Assembly: GCA_023055355.1 (NCBI GenBank)
Contig: JALJCS010000001.1
Span: 103,977,881-104,041,880, forward strand
DNA length: 64,000 nucleotides
Reading direction: 5' to 3'
Source: Agelaius tricolor
Taxonomy: Eukaryota; Chordata; Aves; Passeriformes; Icteridae
Shown here: positions 23,279 to 35,195 of the stretch, piece by piece
Layout: every line of letters starts with the position of its first letter
Position numbering within the stretch: position 1 is the stretch's first letter
Program-made: the position numbers and the translations under genes
The notes under the pieces: model-generated
The model's input: the letters and a program-made list of their open reading frames with translations, nothing else
Databases searched by the model: none
Told to the model about the DNA's origin: nothing

Positions 23279-26200
23279 AAAAAGTTGATAACACTTTTCA
23301 GAAACCTGAAACAATTCTCATGTTTGAAAGGCAACTATTCAGCTACAGTAATGTAACTTGCCCAAAGCACCAACAAGTATAGTTGAAATAATTCCCCTGG
23401 ATCAAACTCTCAATCACATTTGACTAATTCATAGCCAGAGTGGAAAAGGACTGCTGATAATGGTAATTTGTAGCTACTTGGATCCTTTATCACTAAGATA
23501 TTTTTAAAAATGCTTATTGTAAACATTAATTACTTTAGTTACCAAATGCTTCTGTAGAATAATAGTGGAAAGACTAGTATCTCAGTATATTTCTGAAGAT
23601 TTGAGTCTGAATTTCCCTCAGGTACCATGATGAGAGTTTCCCCCAGCTGAAAGAGCTATAAATATGTTTCAGCCATTTTGTCTGGAGATCCAAAACTACT
23701 AGATACATTAGTAATTATCTTGTTTTATTCTGCATGTTAGCTAGAGAACATAGTGTTTCTTAATCATACAAGTCCTGTTACTATTTTTGACTTACATACT
23801 CTGCTGAATCAGGTCTTTTGGCTTAGCAGGTCTACGAGAGTATTTTGTATTCTTCTGCTGTTCTACACAAAAAATAATCAGTACTTGAATCATCCAGTCA
23901 GCACAAGTGGCTTGAAGTAGCCAAAACATGTTTAATACTGTGGAAATGCATTATACCATATATATCACCAAGTTACACCAAAATTTTACTTTTTTCTCTC
24001 AGGAAATAGTCTATAAAGCAAACTGCACTCAAGAACCCTGGGGCAGATCAATATTTGGCCCTAAAATTGTTTCGTTATTTTATTTCCTTCCTGGAAGTGA
24101 GGAAGAATTTCTCATTGATGCTGTTTCCAGATGTATGATTAATTATATACCATGGTAAAGAGAGAAAGTTATTGTCTAGAGAACAATAATATGTCAAATT
24201 TTTTGGTAATAAAGCAGTAAAAGAAAGAGATATTCTGTAATCAAAATTTTATTGTGAAGTATTGTGATTATAGAAAAGATAAAACATTTGGATGGTAAAT
24301 GACAAGCTCATCTGGTGCAATAAGCACAAATCTCAGTAAGCTTCTGTGCAAAATCTATGTAAAGGAATGAAGTACCATTCAACAATGGGATCAGGTTTGT
24401 CTTGCCACGTGCTGCAATTTGAGCCATCCCTGGACATTAAGGCATCTAATATTTCTATGTGATAGCAGCTCTCTGGCCACAGAGAGCAACACATAACTTT
24501 CCCAGGCCTTTCTGGGGAAGGCTGTGAGAAGATTAGAGATAAAAATGAGAAACAATTCTTATCTTCACTTACTACATCTGTTATTGTGAACATGTAGAAT
24601 GTGTTATAGAAATTTATTTACCAAAGGGTAGTTTCTTAATTAACCAATAGTGACAATGTTTACATTAAAAGGTCAATTAAGTCCAAGTATATGATAATTG
24701 TCTATAAAAAGCAATGGATTACTTAATAATAATTGTATATATAATAAAGAAATTTATCAACCTTCTGTAAATCATAAATTCAATACTAATTATTATCTGG
24801 CCAGGGACCTGCTGCAGCAACATTTCTCTATTACCAAAAGAAGGAATTTTCAGTGTTCATAAAAGGAATGGCAGGAATGACCAAGTAAGGAGTTTCAGAG
24901 AACTAATCAAGTACAATTCCAAATGTAGGTATCATTCAGAGCGGTGATTTGGTGAATGCATTTGATAGTAGTAAATGGATTCATTTACTAAGACCAGCTG
25001 GCACAAAACTGTCATGTTCCTGGGAGTAACTCTCTTTTTCTCCAGAAAAGGGTGACTGCATGAAACTGCTTAATGGGAATGACTCCTAGAATGGTCTGAT
25101 TTTTCAGTAACAATTTAGAATAGATTTGACATGATCCATTCTAACAGTTTATTATTAATAATAATCACATTTCAGTGCAATTGAACATTTCAAAGCACTG
25201 TTTATTTTAAGATATGTAGATTTAGAATTTGAAAGGATACTCTAGGTCAATTAAGGCTAGTGTGCAACACTACAAAAAGTGACAGAGAAGCTATAGAAAG
25301 AAGCAGATAGAGGGGGGTAATTTCTGTAGATTTACTCCCCACCAGTAGTATTTTCCAAAACAAATTACTTCTGGGGTATTCATGTAAACTATGACAGCTA
25401 AGAGATGCAGCAAGAGACCTACTTCGACAAATATGGTACTTTTCACTGATTCAATAGCAAGGGGAAAGCATGCAAAGAGTGAATGAAAAGTCAAACCAAC
25501 CAATCTCTTTGGAACCAGCTGGAATTTCATTTGACAGATATGAAATGGGACCCAGAATATGCAGATAGCTTAAATAATGTCTGAAATGACATCACTTATA
25601 CTTGGGAATTTGTGGAGAATGGCAAATGGAACAAAACACCAGAAATAGGAAAAATGTTGTGCTGATCTTCAGCACATCAAAGAAGACTGTTTCAAAGATT
25701 ATAGATTATAGCTTCAAAAGAACTCCAAAACTAATAAACCAATAGCCATTTTGTAAATATGGGGAAGATAACAAGCAGATAATATATGTATGTCAGTCTA
25801 AACCATGCTAAGCAAAGTACATTTCTTACTACAATTACCTAATAGCTCTTGTAGTTAGGAAAGAAGTTGTAGGGCTATATATGCATCCTGACTATGGATT
25901 TTCGCATTGAATGGATTTTCACATTGATTAATATGACAATATTGTAAGCAAGATGGGGAAAAAGGTCCTGAAAAAGTATAAGATCCTCCAGAGGCATGAT
26001 GCACTAGTACAGGAGGAGGAAAATACTATACATAATTTATTTAAAAGTTATGTGATTTTTAATCTAAGAAAAAGGAGAAAGCAAGTACAGAAGAAGCCAT
26101 TGCAGGTGAAGAAGCCTTTTCATTTTACCATAGTGGATATGAAAACTGGAAAATGGCAGCACAAAACATTCATGGAAACTTGGAGAAACACAAGAGTGTT

Positions 26201-27189
26201 TTGGAAGAGAAAGTCAGACCCATGGACAACAGATGAAGCAGGGCCATCCCTGCCACAGGTGGGCTTTAGGAACGGACAAGGTAAATGTCTGCCCAGAATG
26301 GAACAGAAGCAATTCACACTGCCTTAAGGGAGGAGCTAGATGAGATCAAATTTAGCACCAAACACTTCAATTTTCCTATGATTACTCCCTCATGAGTCCC
26401 TGTTGACTGGGACAGTCCTGGGGCTGCTCACACAGTACAATCCTGAGTGCTCTTTGGTGAGTGTGGTAGGTTCAGTTATGATTACCTCTCTAAAACAGAT
26501 AGAGCAGCCTCAAAGAAATGACAGAAGAATTTCTAAGCTGACATAGACGTGCTGCCTTCTTTATGCTGAACTTTACTACTGTGAAGCACACAATATCCCA
26601 CTGCAAAGGTCATAAATGATTGAAAATAAAGCAGAACTTATTTGTGAAGCAGGACACGTAGTTTAAGGCTTTGGAACACCCTTATCGATTCGACTGTTTG
26701 TAAAATGCAGGTGATTATGTTTTCTTATTTCTTGAGAATTTGTGTTGGGCATAATGAACTTATTTTTAAAAAGTAGCATGGAAAAAAGGGATTTGATTTG
26801 AAAACATACCTTGAACAAAAAACTTAAAGAAAAAAGGCTGCCAAAATAGCATGAAAATCTATATTTCTGCTTCTCTTTCATCATTATTGGTTTTTCCTGT
26901 TCTTGCAAAAACTGACAAACCAATAAAATCCTAACATTTTCAGCCAGCTAAAAAGAATTTTAATGATATTAAGCTTTGGCAAAAAAAGTCATTTCTGGAT
27001 ACCTTTGCACATTTATAAAGAGACAAACCAACTTTACATTGACTTTGTAGTCATGCATCTAAAATGAATAGAAACACCCTGGGTAACAGAAGATCAAAAG
27101 ATAAAAAAAGAAAAAAAATAATTCAATTCTCTGAATTGCAGGTGGTATTCTATCTTGAGTGATGTAGAGATTACACACTCAGACAAGTT
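23279..27189. other. Anonymous AT-rich DNA, no recognised gene
   Basis: About 3.9 kb without a repeat family that I recognise. It includes an exon-like segment at 24003-24154 (listed separately) and a 124-codon ORF at 25953-26327 on the plus strand. That ORF encodes a Lys/Arg-rich chain with no motif I recognise and no codon or splice context to back it, so I do not call it a gene. Confidence 0.5.
24003..24154 (+). other. Exon-like segment, unsupported
   Basis: A 152-bp stretch sits between a good acceptor (ACTTTTTTCTCTCAG, AG at 24001-24002, preceded by a pyrimidine run) and a plausible donor (CATG/GTAAAGAG at 24155). It is open in one frame throughout, reading from 'EIVYKANCTQEPWGRSIFG' into 'SRCMINYIP', with the stop just inside the putative intron. 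I recognise no protein in it. It could be a coding or long non-coding RNA exon, or chance. Confidence 0.15.
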
Positions 27190-28049
27190 TGGAAACCTAG
27201 AGGATTCCTCCTGCATTTCCCAGACCTCCTGTGACAGTCCCTGGGGTCTGGCTTCCTTCTAGTCTGATTCACTTACCCAGTCTCTCCAGGAGTGAGTCTG
27301 AGTTGAATACCTGACAAGTAGTTTATACTATCCACAATATATGTGTACATATACATATACAGAAGTCTGACCACAGACCACAGCAGACACACAGAGCACT
27401 TACAGGAACACTGAGTGCACCAATTCTCTCATTCTTCTCCCCACTTTGACTGAGCAGGATGGAGTTCTGGCAGTGCAAAAATGTTTATGTATGTAAAAGG
27501 TGGGTGCATCCAGCAGCTGGGCTCAGACTTTCATTCTGCCCAGTAGCTGCTCTTTGATCCCAGTATCTCTAGCTGCTGGCTTCTGGTATACAAGCCCCCA
27601 GGGTCTCAGTCCCACTCCAATGTCCTGGTACAGACTCCCTCACTCACACACACACATGTGCTCTGATCCCCCAGCCAATTTACCTGGGCTCTTGACACTG
27701 GAGAGAGAAACACTTCCCCACCCAGAGGAGTCCCTTTGAGGCCCACAGATCCCACCCTCCTGGCTCTCAGGACACTTTACCTGCTAACTGGCTACTCCAG
27801 CTTGATCTTTGCTATTGTTCACACATTCACTCAAACATCTGCACTGACCCCCTGACAGACTAAAGAATCCCTTATGTAAAAATAGTTGGTGAAGAAAATG
27901 AGGAGAGATGACAAACTGAGGTGATCAGGCAGAGGGAAGGTTGTGGACAGACAAATCTGTTTACCAATAAAACACCATGACAACCCCTCTACTTCTCACA
28001 TTTGTTCCTACACACAACAAAATACCACCCTTTTTCTTCCTCTGGTTCC
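27190..28049. other. GC-richer block, possibly old LTR sequence
   Basis: Base composition rises compared with the surrounding DNA, with C-rich runs such as CCCCAGGGTCTCAGTCCCAC and a short (CA)n at 27643-27655. Composition and phrases such as 'CACACATTCACTCAAACATCTG' suggest an old antisense LTR, but I cannot define ends or a family. It is interrupted at 28050-28054 by the target duplication of the ERVL LTR, and similar GC-rich sequence resumes at 30188. ORFs of about 80 codons here carry no known domain. Confidence 0.35.
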
Positions 28050-28185
28050 TCCCTGTATTAGTTTAACCCAGCTTGGCTTTTCGTGGGGGTGGAAGAAGCC
28101 TCAGAGGTTGCTACTGAGAAAGAAGCTCCTCGAAACTTCTACTGTGTTCAGCAGAGCTGCCAGGGTACCAGCTGTCAGTTTCTCT

Positions 28186-28802
28186 TAGTTTGGATTGAAG
28201 GCACTTGAGACAGACTCAAGTGTTTATGTTTAGACTCAAGTGTTTATTATTTCTTATCAGTAAAACAGTCTCACTACTGTGAGTTTGGCAGCTTTTCATT
28301 AGAAGGCACAAAATGACCAACAATCTCTTGTTATAAGGTCTTTTAAGACTAAACTATCCAATTAAGAACTAGATTATTTTCCCTTTTAAGCCAATAACTG
28401 ATCCCAAAGAACCTGCAATGCAAACTTTTCTGCCCAATTACAAAATGCCACTCAAACCTATGAAGTAGAAGGAAGAAGAAGCATGAAGAAGAAACCCAGG
28501 ATGATACCCTGTGCCCTCCACCTTACTTCCATCCACAACATACGAAAAATCCCAAAACCAAAATTTCTCACCAAATGATACACCTACACTACTCTCTATA
28601 ATTTATTTCACACTTTTGTGGATTCTAGTCTATCTTGAAGTCTAGGAAACTTTCTCCATGAATTAGGGTCAAAGTCAGTGCTCCCCTGGGAGTCAGAGCA
28701 CTGCAGACAGAGAAATATTCCTGGTGCTTTGGGTTTCCACACAACCCCTGAAGGTTCTGGTGGCAGACATATTGGCTGGCCCAAACAGAGAAGTTAGTAA
28801 CA
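28186..28802 (-). mobile_element. ERV1-like solo LTR nested in the ERVL LTR
   Basis: About 617 bp inserted in the ERVL LTR, flanked by CTCT at 28182-28185 and 28803-28806 (4 bp, the ERV1 size). On the minus strand it begins TGTTACTAACTTCTCTGTTT and ends CCAAACTA, so the expected terminal CA has decayed to TA. A minus-strand AATAAA lies at 28248-28243 within a duplicated 16-bp unit AGACTCAAGTGTTTAT (28212-28227 and 28232-28247). The ERVL sequence resumes directly after it (GTGATGACATATTTAAGAAC). A 4-bp repeat alone is weak evidence; the continuity of the host LTR is the stronger support. Confidence 0.65.
28212..28247. repeat. 16-bp direct repeat around the LTR polyA signal
   Basis: AGACTCAAGTGTTTAT occurs at 28212-28227 and again at 28232-28247, with GTTT between. 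Only the second copy is followed by the T that completes the minus-strand AATAAA (28243-28248). A short internal duplication in the LTR R/U5 region. Confidence 0.9.
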
Positions 28803-29040
28803 CTCTGTGATGACATATTTAAGAACAAAAAAATGTGTGCAAGCTCTCCTTCTTCCTCCAAGGCGCTGGAGAGGCAGCCACTGGGAGGTTTCCTGGTATG
28901 GCAACCAGGGCCCTCCTGGCTGGGAGCCCCATCTCAGTGCACCCAGCCAGGGCCCATCGTGGCTCTGGGAGCAGCCATGCAGCCAGGGCAGTGCGGCCAA
29001 GGCCGCATGGCTGTTGTTCATCTCGGCATGGTTCACAATG

Positions 29041-29076
29041 AATTTTACTTGCTTAGCAAGTAAATTTTACTTGCTT
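29041..29076. repeat. Inverted plus direct repeat inside the ERVL LTR
   Basis: TTTACTTGCT (29044-29053) and AGCAAGTAAA (29055-29064) form a perfect 10-bp inverted repeat around one base. The unit AATTTTACTTGCTT also occurs twice in direct order (29041-29054 and 29063-29076). It lies about 160 bp upstream of the LTR TATA box, so it may be a U3 element or a replication slip. Confidence 0.85.
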
Positions 29077-29233
29077 GCTTTTAACCAACTGTGCTGCAGA
29101 CAGAAAGGCAAGGGCAGCTGGCACAGCCCACATGGTGCCAGCAGGGACCCCGTGGCCAGTGGCGAGAGGCACGGTGGGCAGTTCCCTGATGCGGAGCCCA
29201 GATGGGATCAACTTTTTTAGCATTGCAGAAATC

Positions 29234-29240
29234 TATAAAA
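29234..29240 (+). promoter_or_regulatory. TATA box of the ERVL LTR
   Basis: TATAAAA in the context 'GCAGAAATCTATAAAAACTT', the position expected between U3 and the transcribed part of the LTR. Whether it is still active cannot be told from sequence. Confidence 0.5.
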
Positions 29241-30187
29241 ACTTTTCAAGTAATAGAACTTGGGAACAAACAAACCTACTGACACCAATTCTTTCCTGAG
29301 TCAGGGAAAAGAAAAAAGTGAAGATGCATGAGGAGAACAACGTGACAACACTAAGGTCAGTGTAAAAGAGAAAGGGGGAGGAGGAGGTGCTCCAGGCGTT
29401 GGGGCTGAAATACTTCTGTAAGCTGTGGTGAAGCCTATAATACAACAAACTTTTTCCCTGTAATTCATGAAGTGCATGGGGGCATGCAGAGTTCACCCGC
29501 AGCCCATGGAAAAGAGTACTCACACTGGAGTGTGTGGATGCTAAAAAGTTGTAATCTAGTGAGAAACTCAAACAGAAAGAAAAAAACCTTTGTTTTCAGA
29601 GATAGAGAAAGAAGACACTCGCTTTTAGAGTAGAACAGTTCATCCTTTAAAGACTTCACCCCATGAACTAAAATGACCAACACAAACAGTTGTGGGAAGA
29701 CTGCTTTGCCCATGGGAGGGATTCACATTATAGCAGGTTGGGTGAGACTGCTACTCAAAAAATTGGAGCCGTGTTGGAGAAGTTCACAGAGAGCTGTCTG
29801 ATATAACAGAAGAGGCTCCCCTGCCTAAGCAAACTGAAGATTTTTTAAAAGTGACAAACTGACTAAAAAATCCCATATTTTGTCTCCCTGCGCTATCAGT
29901 GGGAAGGAAAGGAGGGCTGAAGGGCTGGAGGGGTGGGAAAGGTGCTCTATAGGTTTATTTTAATTCTCATTTCTCTTTTAGTTCTGTTAATAAATTTTTC
30001 TTTATACCTTATAACTTTTGAGTCTGTTTTGCCCTTGGAGTGTTTTCTCCTAAGTCTTATCTCACCCCATGAGCCTTTTAATTTTTCTGTCCCCCTCCTC
30101 TGCTCAACTATAGCATAGGAAAATGAGTGGATAAGGACTGGATAATTTTTCATGGGTGCCTAGCCAGTGTCAAATGGTGACACTCCC

Positions 30188-30540
30188 CTAAAGGAGGCTA
30201 AAATAAGCCCTGTGCAATGCCAAACATGCCTTTTCCATGCATCAAATGATGTATTACACATTCCTAAAGAGCAACACCCCCTTTGTCTGAAGGTGGTCCA
30301 GAGACCTGCTCCCCATTTTTATGGTGGGTCTCATGCCAGAACAGATTCGATGACTCTGCTGGGACAATTCCAGGAGGGGCCTGGGCAAGGTGGACGTTCA
30401 CCCAGAACCCTTGATTTGTGTTCTTGGTTTTCATTGTGCCTCTTTGCTCCTCTGGTCTTGTTGAGATGGAGGGTCTTTTGTTGCAGATGGCCTGGGATCA
30501 GCTGACACATGTGATTTAGTCCTCATGCCATTGTTTCTCT
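30188..30540. other. GC-richer flank, possibly old ERV sequence
   Basis: Continues the GC-richer block that precedes the ERVL LTR. Phrases such as GGTGGGTCTCATGCCAGAAC and TGACTCTGCTGGGACAATTC give the impression of an old ERV-derived sequence but I cannot name a family or ends. No coding region recognised. Confidence 0.3.
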
Positions 30541-33500
30541 GTTCTTTCTTCATGTGTGCAAATGAACTTCTTATCACTTAACTACTACAACATGATATTA
30601 AGTCATTAATTTAGCTGAAATCATGTAAGGATTGTAATAAAACTAGTAGAGAAGTAAGGACTTGTGAATATTTCTTAAAGTAGTCTTCTCTGCTTTTATG
30701 AAAGATAACAATGGTAATATTTTCCTAAAGTACTTTGATAAATTTCATCTAAGTGAATAGCTAAATCCATAAATACAGCAGTGTGTACAGATCTAAAGTG
30801 CTGTGTATCCATACAATAAAACTGACTTGCTTGTTTGTTTGTTTGCTTGTTTGTTTGTTTGTAGATAAGAAGGCTTTAGGAAAGAGTGATAGAATTAAGT
30901 ATTTCAAAACTATCTTCATTCTCCTAATCTCCAATCCACTTCAAAGAGTTTTCAGAAGTTTCAAAAGTAAACTGAAACTCATCAAAAACACACAGTGGTC
31001 TCCCCTCCTCTTTGCTAGCAGCAATATTCCTAAAGAAACATGAATTATTACTAATCTAATATCTTTCATTTATGCTGGATTCCATAGCAGAAAATTCACC
31101 TTGGTTCATCTGAGGAAAGCATACCTTGTTTAGCATCTGCTCCTTATCATCCACACTTCTAAATCAAGATTGTCCCTGTGATACCTCAGAGAATCAAAAT
31201 GTATTAAACTAACAGAAGGAGATTTCTTTATCTTTTCTTTCTTGCCTTCTGCATTTCTCTTTCAAAGGTGAGTTTTTTTTTAAAAGGAAATGTTCCACTT
31301 TGGTTTATTTTTTGGTACATTAACTCAAGAGATTTTGCTGTTGTTGCTTGGAGACAGCTGGAATGAACAGGGGATCTAACATTATACAAACTGCTTTAGA
31401 TATGTTATCTCTTATTCTGCCTATCCATCCATGTCACCTCATCCAAACGCCAAGTCAATATTCTCAGGCATGCAAGAAATTTGTCACTATGTTTCCTTTT
31501 CCATGCCTTTATGTACACCTTTCATTTTTTTCTTTTTTCCTTTCACTGAAGAGAGAGGAAATATCAGTACCAAATTCACTGTGAAAGAACCAATTACAAC
31601 TGTGGTCATTACAGAGTATGGATAAATGGAAATATTTAGAGACACATTCACAGACAATACGAATGCTGTGTACAATGACAATAAATAAAAAATATGTTAT
31701 TCAGAATTCCAATATTTCCCTCAGTACCTGTAATTGATGTTCTTCTTGAGATTCATTCACTATACAATTATTCAAATCTTTCATATGAATGACAAATACA
31801 CCACTAGAAGAAGATAATGACTAATGTCTAACATTTATTGCACAGAGAAACTTCTTTTAATGTGTGTAAATTTCTCTGTTCTATGCTTACTGGAAAAAAT
31901 TACATGGTTTAGCAAAGCTAGTTTTGATCTCAATGTAAAAAGAACTCCGGCAGCTCCATTCCCTTAATTGGATTTGCTATGCATTGTAAACCAAGCAGTA
32001 CCTTTCACTCAGCTGCAAAAATAAGCCAAGCTTTAAAAACAGTGCAGCTGCAGGTGTTTACAATATACACTGAAAGTCACTAACAGACCTATGCGTCTTT
32101 TTTCTTCCTCACATAAAGACTAAACAATGTCTGCTACTTGTAGAGCATAAGGGTTGGGTGCTGCAAGGCACTAAATGTCCAGAGTTGTACTTGGGTGATT
32201 CTAAATATGTTCATACTCCTGGCTGATTGTGTTTTACCATTTAAACTGAAGTATGTGTTTAAGTGCTTTGCTGGATGAATGTAAAGGGTTTGACTCTTCG
32301 TGAGATCAAGTGCGAGAAAAGAAGTAGTAGCTTCTTCAAATTCCATTTTCAACTAAGAAAAAGTGTGACTTCATATAAACTTGAAGATGAAATAGAATGC
32401 AATGATATGCCTAAGAAAGTTGTCTTATGTAAAGAATTTTGTGTATATGTAAAAATTTATATCTGCATCCACTGCTGACATATGTGTTTTTAAAGCTATT
32501 ATTCTATCATCATATATTATAGTAGCTAGCTATTTGAAACTGCTAGGTACTTTAAAAAATGCACAATTATATGGGCACTTCTGTCACCACTGTGACCAAA
32601 ATTTTTACTTTAGGAAATAGTATGTTATTAAGTTTCAAAATGAATTCTTTAAGCTTGATATTTGATATTGATATAGCTTTCTCGCAAGCCAGGTTAGGTG
32701 AAATAGGAAAAAGTTGATGATATCTTTGAAGTACCTAATTAGATGCAAGACCTCTGATACTTGCTCTAGAATTAGGCAACCAAGAGGACATATTTGCTAC
32801 TTATTTTTACTTATTCAACTTACAATTTTTTCTTTCACCTTTTACTGATTATGTTTTAGCTGGACTAAAATAGTGCAACTCCATCTTGAAAGTCTGTAGT
32901 CCTTCCCTTATAGGTTCTTTACAACTTTTGCATGCAAATATTCTGTCTCTTTGCAACATATGTTTTCTCAAATTGATCTTAGTATATAAGGTGGCTCTTG
33001 ATGCTCCTTTTCCCTGAGATTTTTCCAGTCTTAGATTTTTGCAATAGCAAGCTAAATTCCTATTTGTAGCATAGATATTTGTTTTAATGAGTATTTACTC
33101 AGTTAAATGTGTCAACATGATTGAGTATTACAGATGTCAGATATATTTAAGTGTAACAATAAGTTATGTCACCTGTTTACAAATAAAAGACATCAGTTTA
33201 CTGTTTTCTTTCTTGAAGCTTCTTCTCTACATCAAAATATTATATCTCTACTTCCATACTACAGATGTTTCAAGATTCACTTAACTTATATCTACTAACT
33301 GGATTTTATAATAATCAGGTTTACAGAAAGGACAAAATTATTCCATTTAATAAAGAGAGGAATTAGCTTATTTCAATAAAGGAGAAACCTCAGGCCGGAT
33401 TCCACCACAGGTTAAATGTAATCTCCTGCTGATTCCACCATATTCAATGTTCAAAGATATGACGACATTGTGCAAAAGTATTGAAAGTATTTTCACAAGC

Positions 33501-34353
33501 TTCAGTAAGAGGCCAGGTTACAGTATTAGCAAAATACTTCTGGAACTTTGCTAAGTCCCTAACTTAATCAGATTTAAAAGGTGAGCTGAGACAAGTTACT
33601 TAGAGGCTAAGGCAAAACAGGGATCTCAGTTCCCAAAACAATCATTTCACATTACATGAGGAGATCATCCCTATAATTTTTATTCTACAAAAATCCAAAC
33701 CAAACAAACAACTGTTTGCCTTTGCCTTGAATTAAAAATTGTGTTATAATTGTTGCATGGATAACACACATGAATTTAGACTTGATTATGAATGCCAGAT
33801 GTGATGAGAAAAATTATTATGTTAAAGATGGAAAAGCTTTGTTTTTTTCTCATCAAAGTAAATGCAAATAAAAGATTTTTGTATGACCTGAAGAAAATCA
33901 TCTTATTCAATGCAAAATTAAATATCTTTGTCATTAGAATGAATTTTTCTATCTTCTTGTAAAAGCAAAAGACTAAACCTTGCAAAAAAATCTCATAAGG
34001 AAAAGCAGAAAGAGGTTTGAATAACAAACCATTTTGAGTATTTGAATGCTCAAAATAAGATTTGAAAAGAGAAGAGGTTAAATACTCATTGTGAAGTTGT
34101 AAATAGTTCTACTTTTCACAATCATTTATGTCTCACCAAAAAAAAGCCACAGCATGATGCCCATCAGAATCCATTCAATGGGAAAAGGCTGGTTGAGCTG
34201 GTCAGCAGATAAGAAGCAGGTATATGACTTAGTCTTTAATTGTGATTGAACCATAAAACTCAACAAAGACAAATAATCTTGCAGCCAAGAGGATAGTCCT
34301 TTATGTTTCTGAAATTCAGTAAAATTAATATATACCAGCAAAAACTGCCTTTA
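30541..34353. other. Anonymous AT-rich DNA, no gene seen
   Basis: Contains a (GTTT)n microsatellite at 30827-30862 and otherwise no repeat family or gene that I recognise. The leucine/valine/cysteine-rich ORF at 30783-31043 is partly translation of that microsatellite. Confidence 0.55.
30827..30862. repeat. (GTTT)n microsatellite with GCTT variants
   Basis: Roughly nine tetranucleotide units, mostly GTTT with two GCTT variants. Could be the remnant of an A-rich tail read on the other strand, but no element is attached. Confidence 0.9.
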
Positions 34354-35100
34354 TAGAATCATGAAATCGTTCAGGTTGGAAAAGGCCTGTATAGTCGTTG
34401 ACCCCATCCACTACTAAACCGTGTTCCTCAGTACCACATCTACATATTTTTTAAATATCTCTTTGGATGGTGACTCCATCACTTCCTTGGGCATTGTATT
34501 GCAATGTTTGATAACACTTTCAGAGAAGAAACTTACCCTAACATCCAATCTAAACCTTCTCTTGAGGCCATGTCCTCTTGTCCTATCGATTGTTACCTGG
34601 GAGAGGACACTGGCCCTCACCTGTCTACACCCTTTCTGTTGTAGAGAGAGAAAAGGTCTCCCCTGAGCCTCTTTTTCTCCAGGATAAATACCCCCAACTC
34701 CCTCAGCTGCTTCTAGGACCTGTGATCCAGACCTTCATCAGCTTTGTTTTCCTATTTTTGTACTTTCTCCAGTGCCTCAATGTCCTTCTTTCAGCGAGGG
34801 GCCCAAAACTGAACACGGGGTTTGAGATGCAGCCTCACCAGTGCCCAGTACAGGGGAACAATCACTGCCCTGGACCTGCTGGCCACACTATTGCTGACAC
34901 AGGCCCGCATGCCATTGGCCTTCTTGGTCACTTGAGCACAGCTGGCTCATGTTCAGCCAGCTGTTGACCAGCACTCCAGCATCCTTTTCCACCAGGCTGC
35001 TTTCCAGCCACTCTTGCCCCAGTCTGTAGCACTGTCTCAGATTGTTATGATCAAAGTTCAGGACACAGCATTTCTCCTTGACTTCATAACCTTCCCCAGC
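34354..35100 (-). mobile_element. CR1 LINE, long 3' copy
   Basis: The longest continuous CR1 3' copy in the window (about 750 bp). On the plus strand it opens TAGAATCATGAAATCGTTCA and GGTTGGAAAAGGCC, then 'CCACATCTACATATTTTTTAAATATCTC', 'CCATCACTTCCTTGGGCA', 'CTCTTGTCCTATCGATTG', 'GGTCTCCCCTGAGCCTC', 'AGTGCCTCAATGTCCTTCTTTCAGCGAGG', 'GGCCCAAAACTGAACACGGG', 'CAGCCTCACCAGTGCCCAGTACAGGGG' and 'ACCTGCTGGCCACACTATTGCTGACACAGGC'. It is 5' truncated at about 35100, inside ORF2/3' UTR sequence. ORFs of 68-130 codons across it are shadows of the element. It looks less decayed than the CR1 pieces near the start of the window. Confidence 0.92.
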
Positions 35101-35195
35101 ACAAAAATCAAACCAAAAAAAAAAAAGGAAAAAGAAAAAGAAAACCAACAAAAAACAAACCAAAACCATAAACATTAACAAACAAACTAGACACC
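35101..35195. repeat. A-rich low-complexity tract
   Basis: A12 followed by GGAAAAAGAAAAAG-type sequence and AAAC/AACA units. It directly follows the 5' truncation of the minus-strand CR1. CR1 does not use a poly(A) tail, so the tract is not part of that element's 3' end; it may be a pre-existing A-rich target or the tail of another retrocopy. Confidence 0.8.

Larger units (their letters stand above)
28055..30182 (+). mobile_element. ERVL-type solo LTR, itself interrupted
   Basis: A plus-strand LTR opening TGTATTAGTTTAACCC and closing GGTGACA, flanked by a perfect 5-bp direct repeat CTCCC at 28050-28054 and 30183-30187; 5 bp is the ERVL class size. Removing the nested LTR and one repeat copy leaves about 1.5 kb. 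Inside are a TATAAAA at 29234-29240 following 'GCATTGCAGAAATC', the 'GGAGGAGGAGGTGCTCCAGGCG' and 'CAGCCCATGG' blocks of avian ERVL LTRs, AATAAA at 29989-29994, then 'GAGTCTGTTTTGCCC', 'CTTATCTCACCCCATGAGCC' and 'GCCTAGCCAGTGTCAAA', the usual ERVL LTR 3' end. A related LTR lies at 19797-20450 in the other orientation. No internal ERV sequence flanks it. ORFs up to 137 codons inside (for example 28807-29220) reflect its GC-rich composition. Confidence 0.8.

Noticed and set aside
25953..26327. 124-codon Lys/Arg-rich ORF on the plus strand
   Set aside because: Composition follows the purine-rich DNA; no known motif and no supporting context.
28807..29220. 137-codon ORF and overlapping plus-strand ORFs
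   Set aside because: They lie in the GC-rich U3 part of an ERVL LTR and overlap in all frames; not protein-coding.
28800..30185. ACACTC repeated at 28800-28805 and 30180-30185, first read as a target duplication bounding an LTR of about 1.37 kb
   Set aside because: The ERVL LTR actually begins at 28055 with CTCCC on both sides and TG...CA ends; ACACTC is coincidental.
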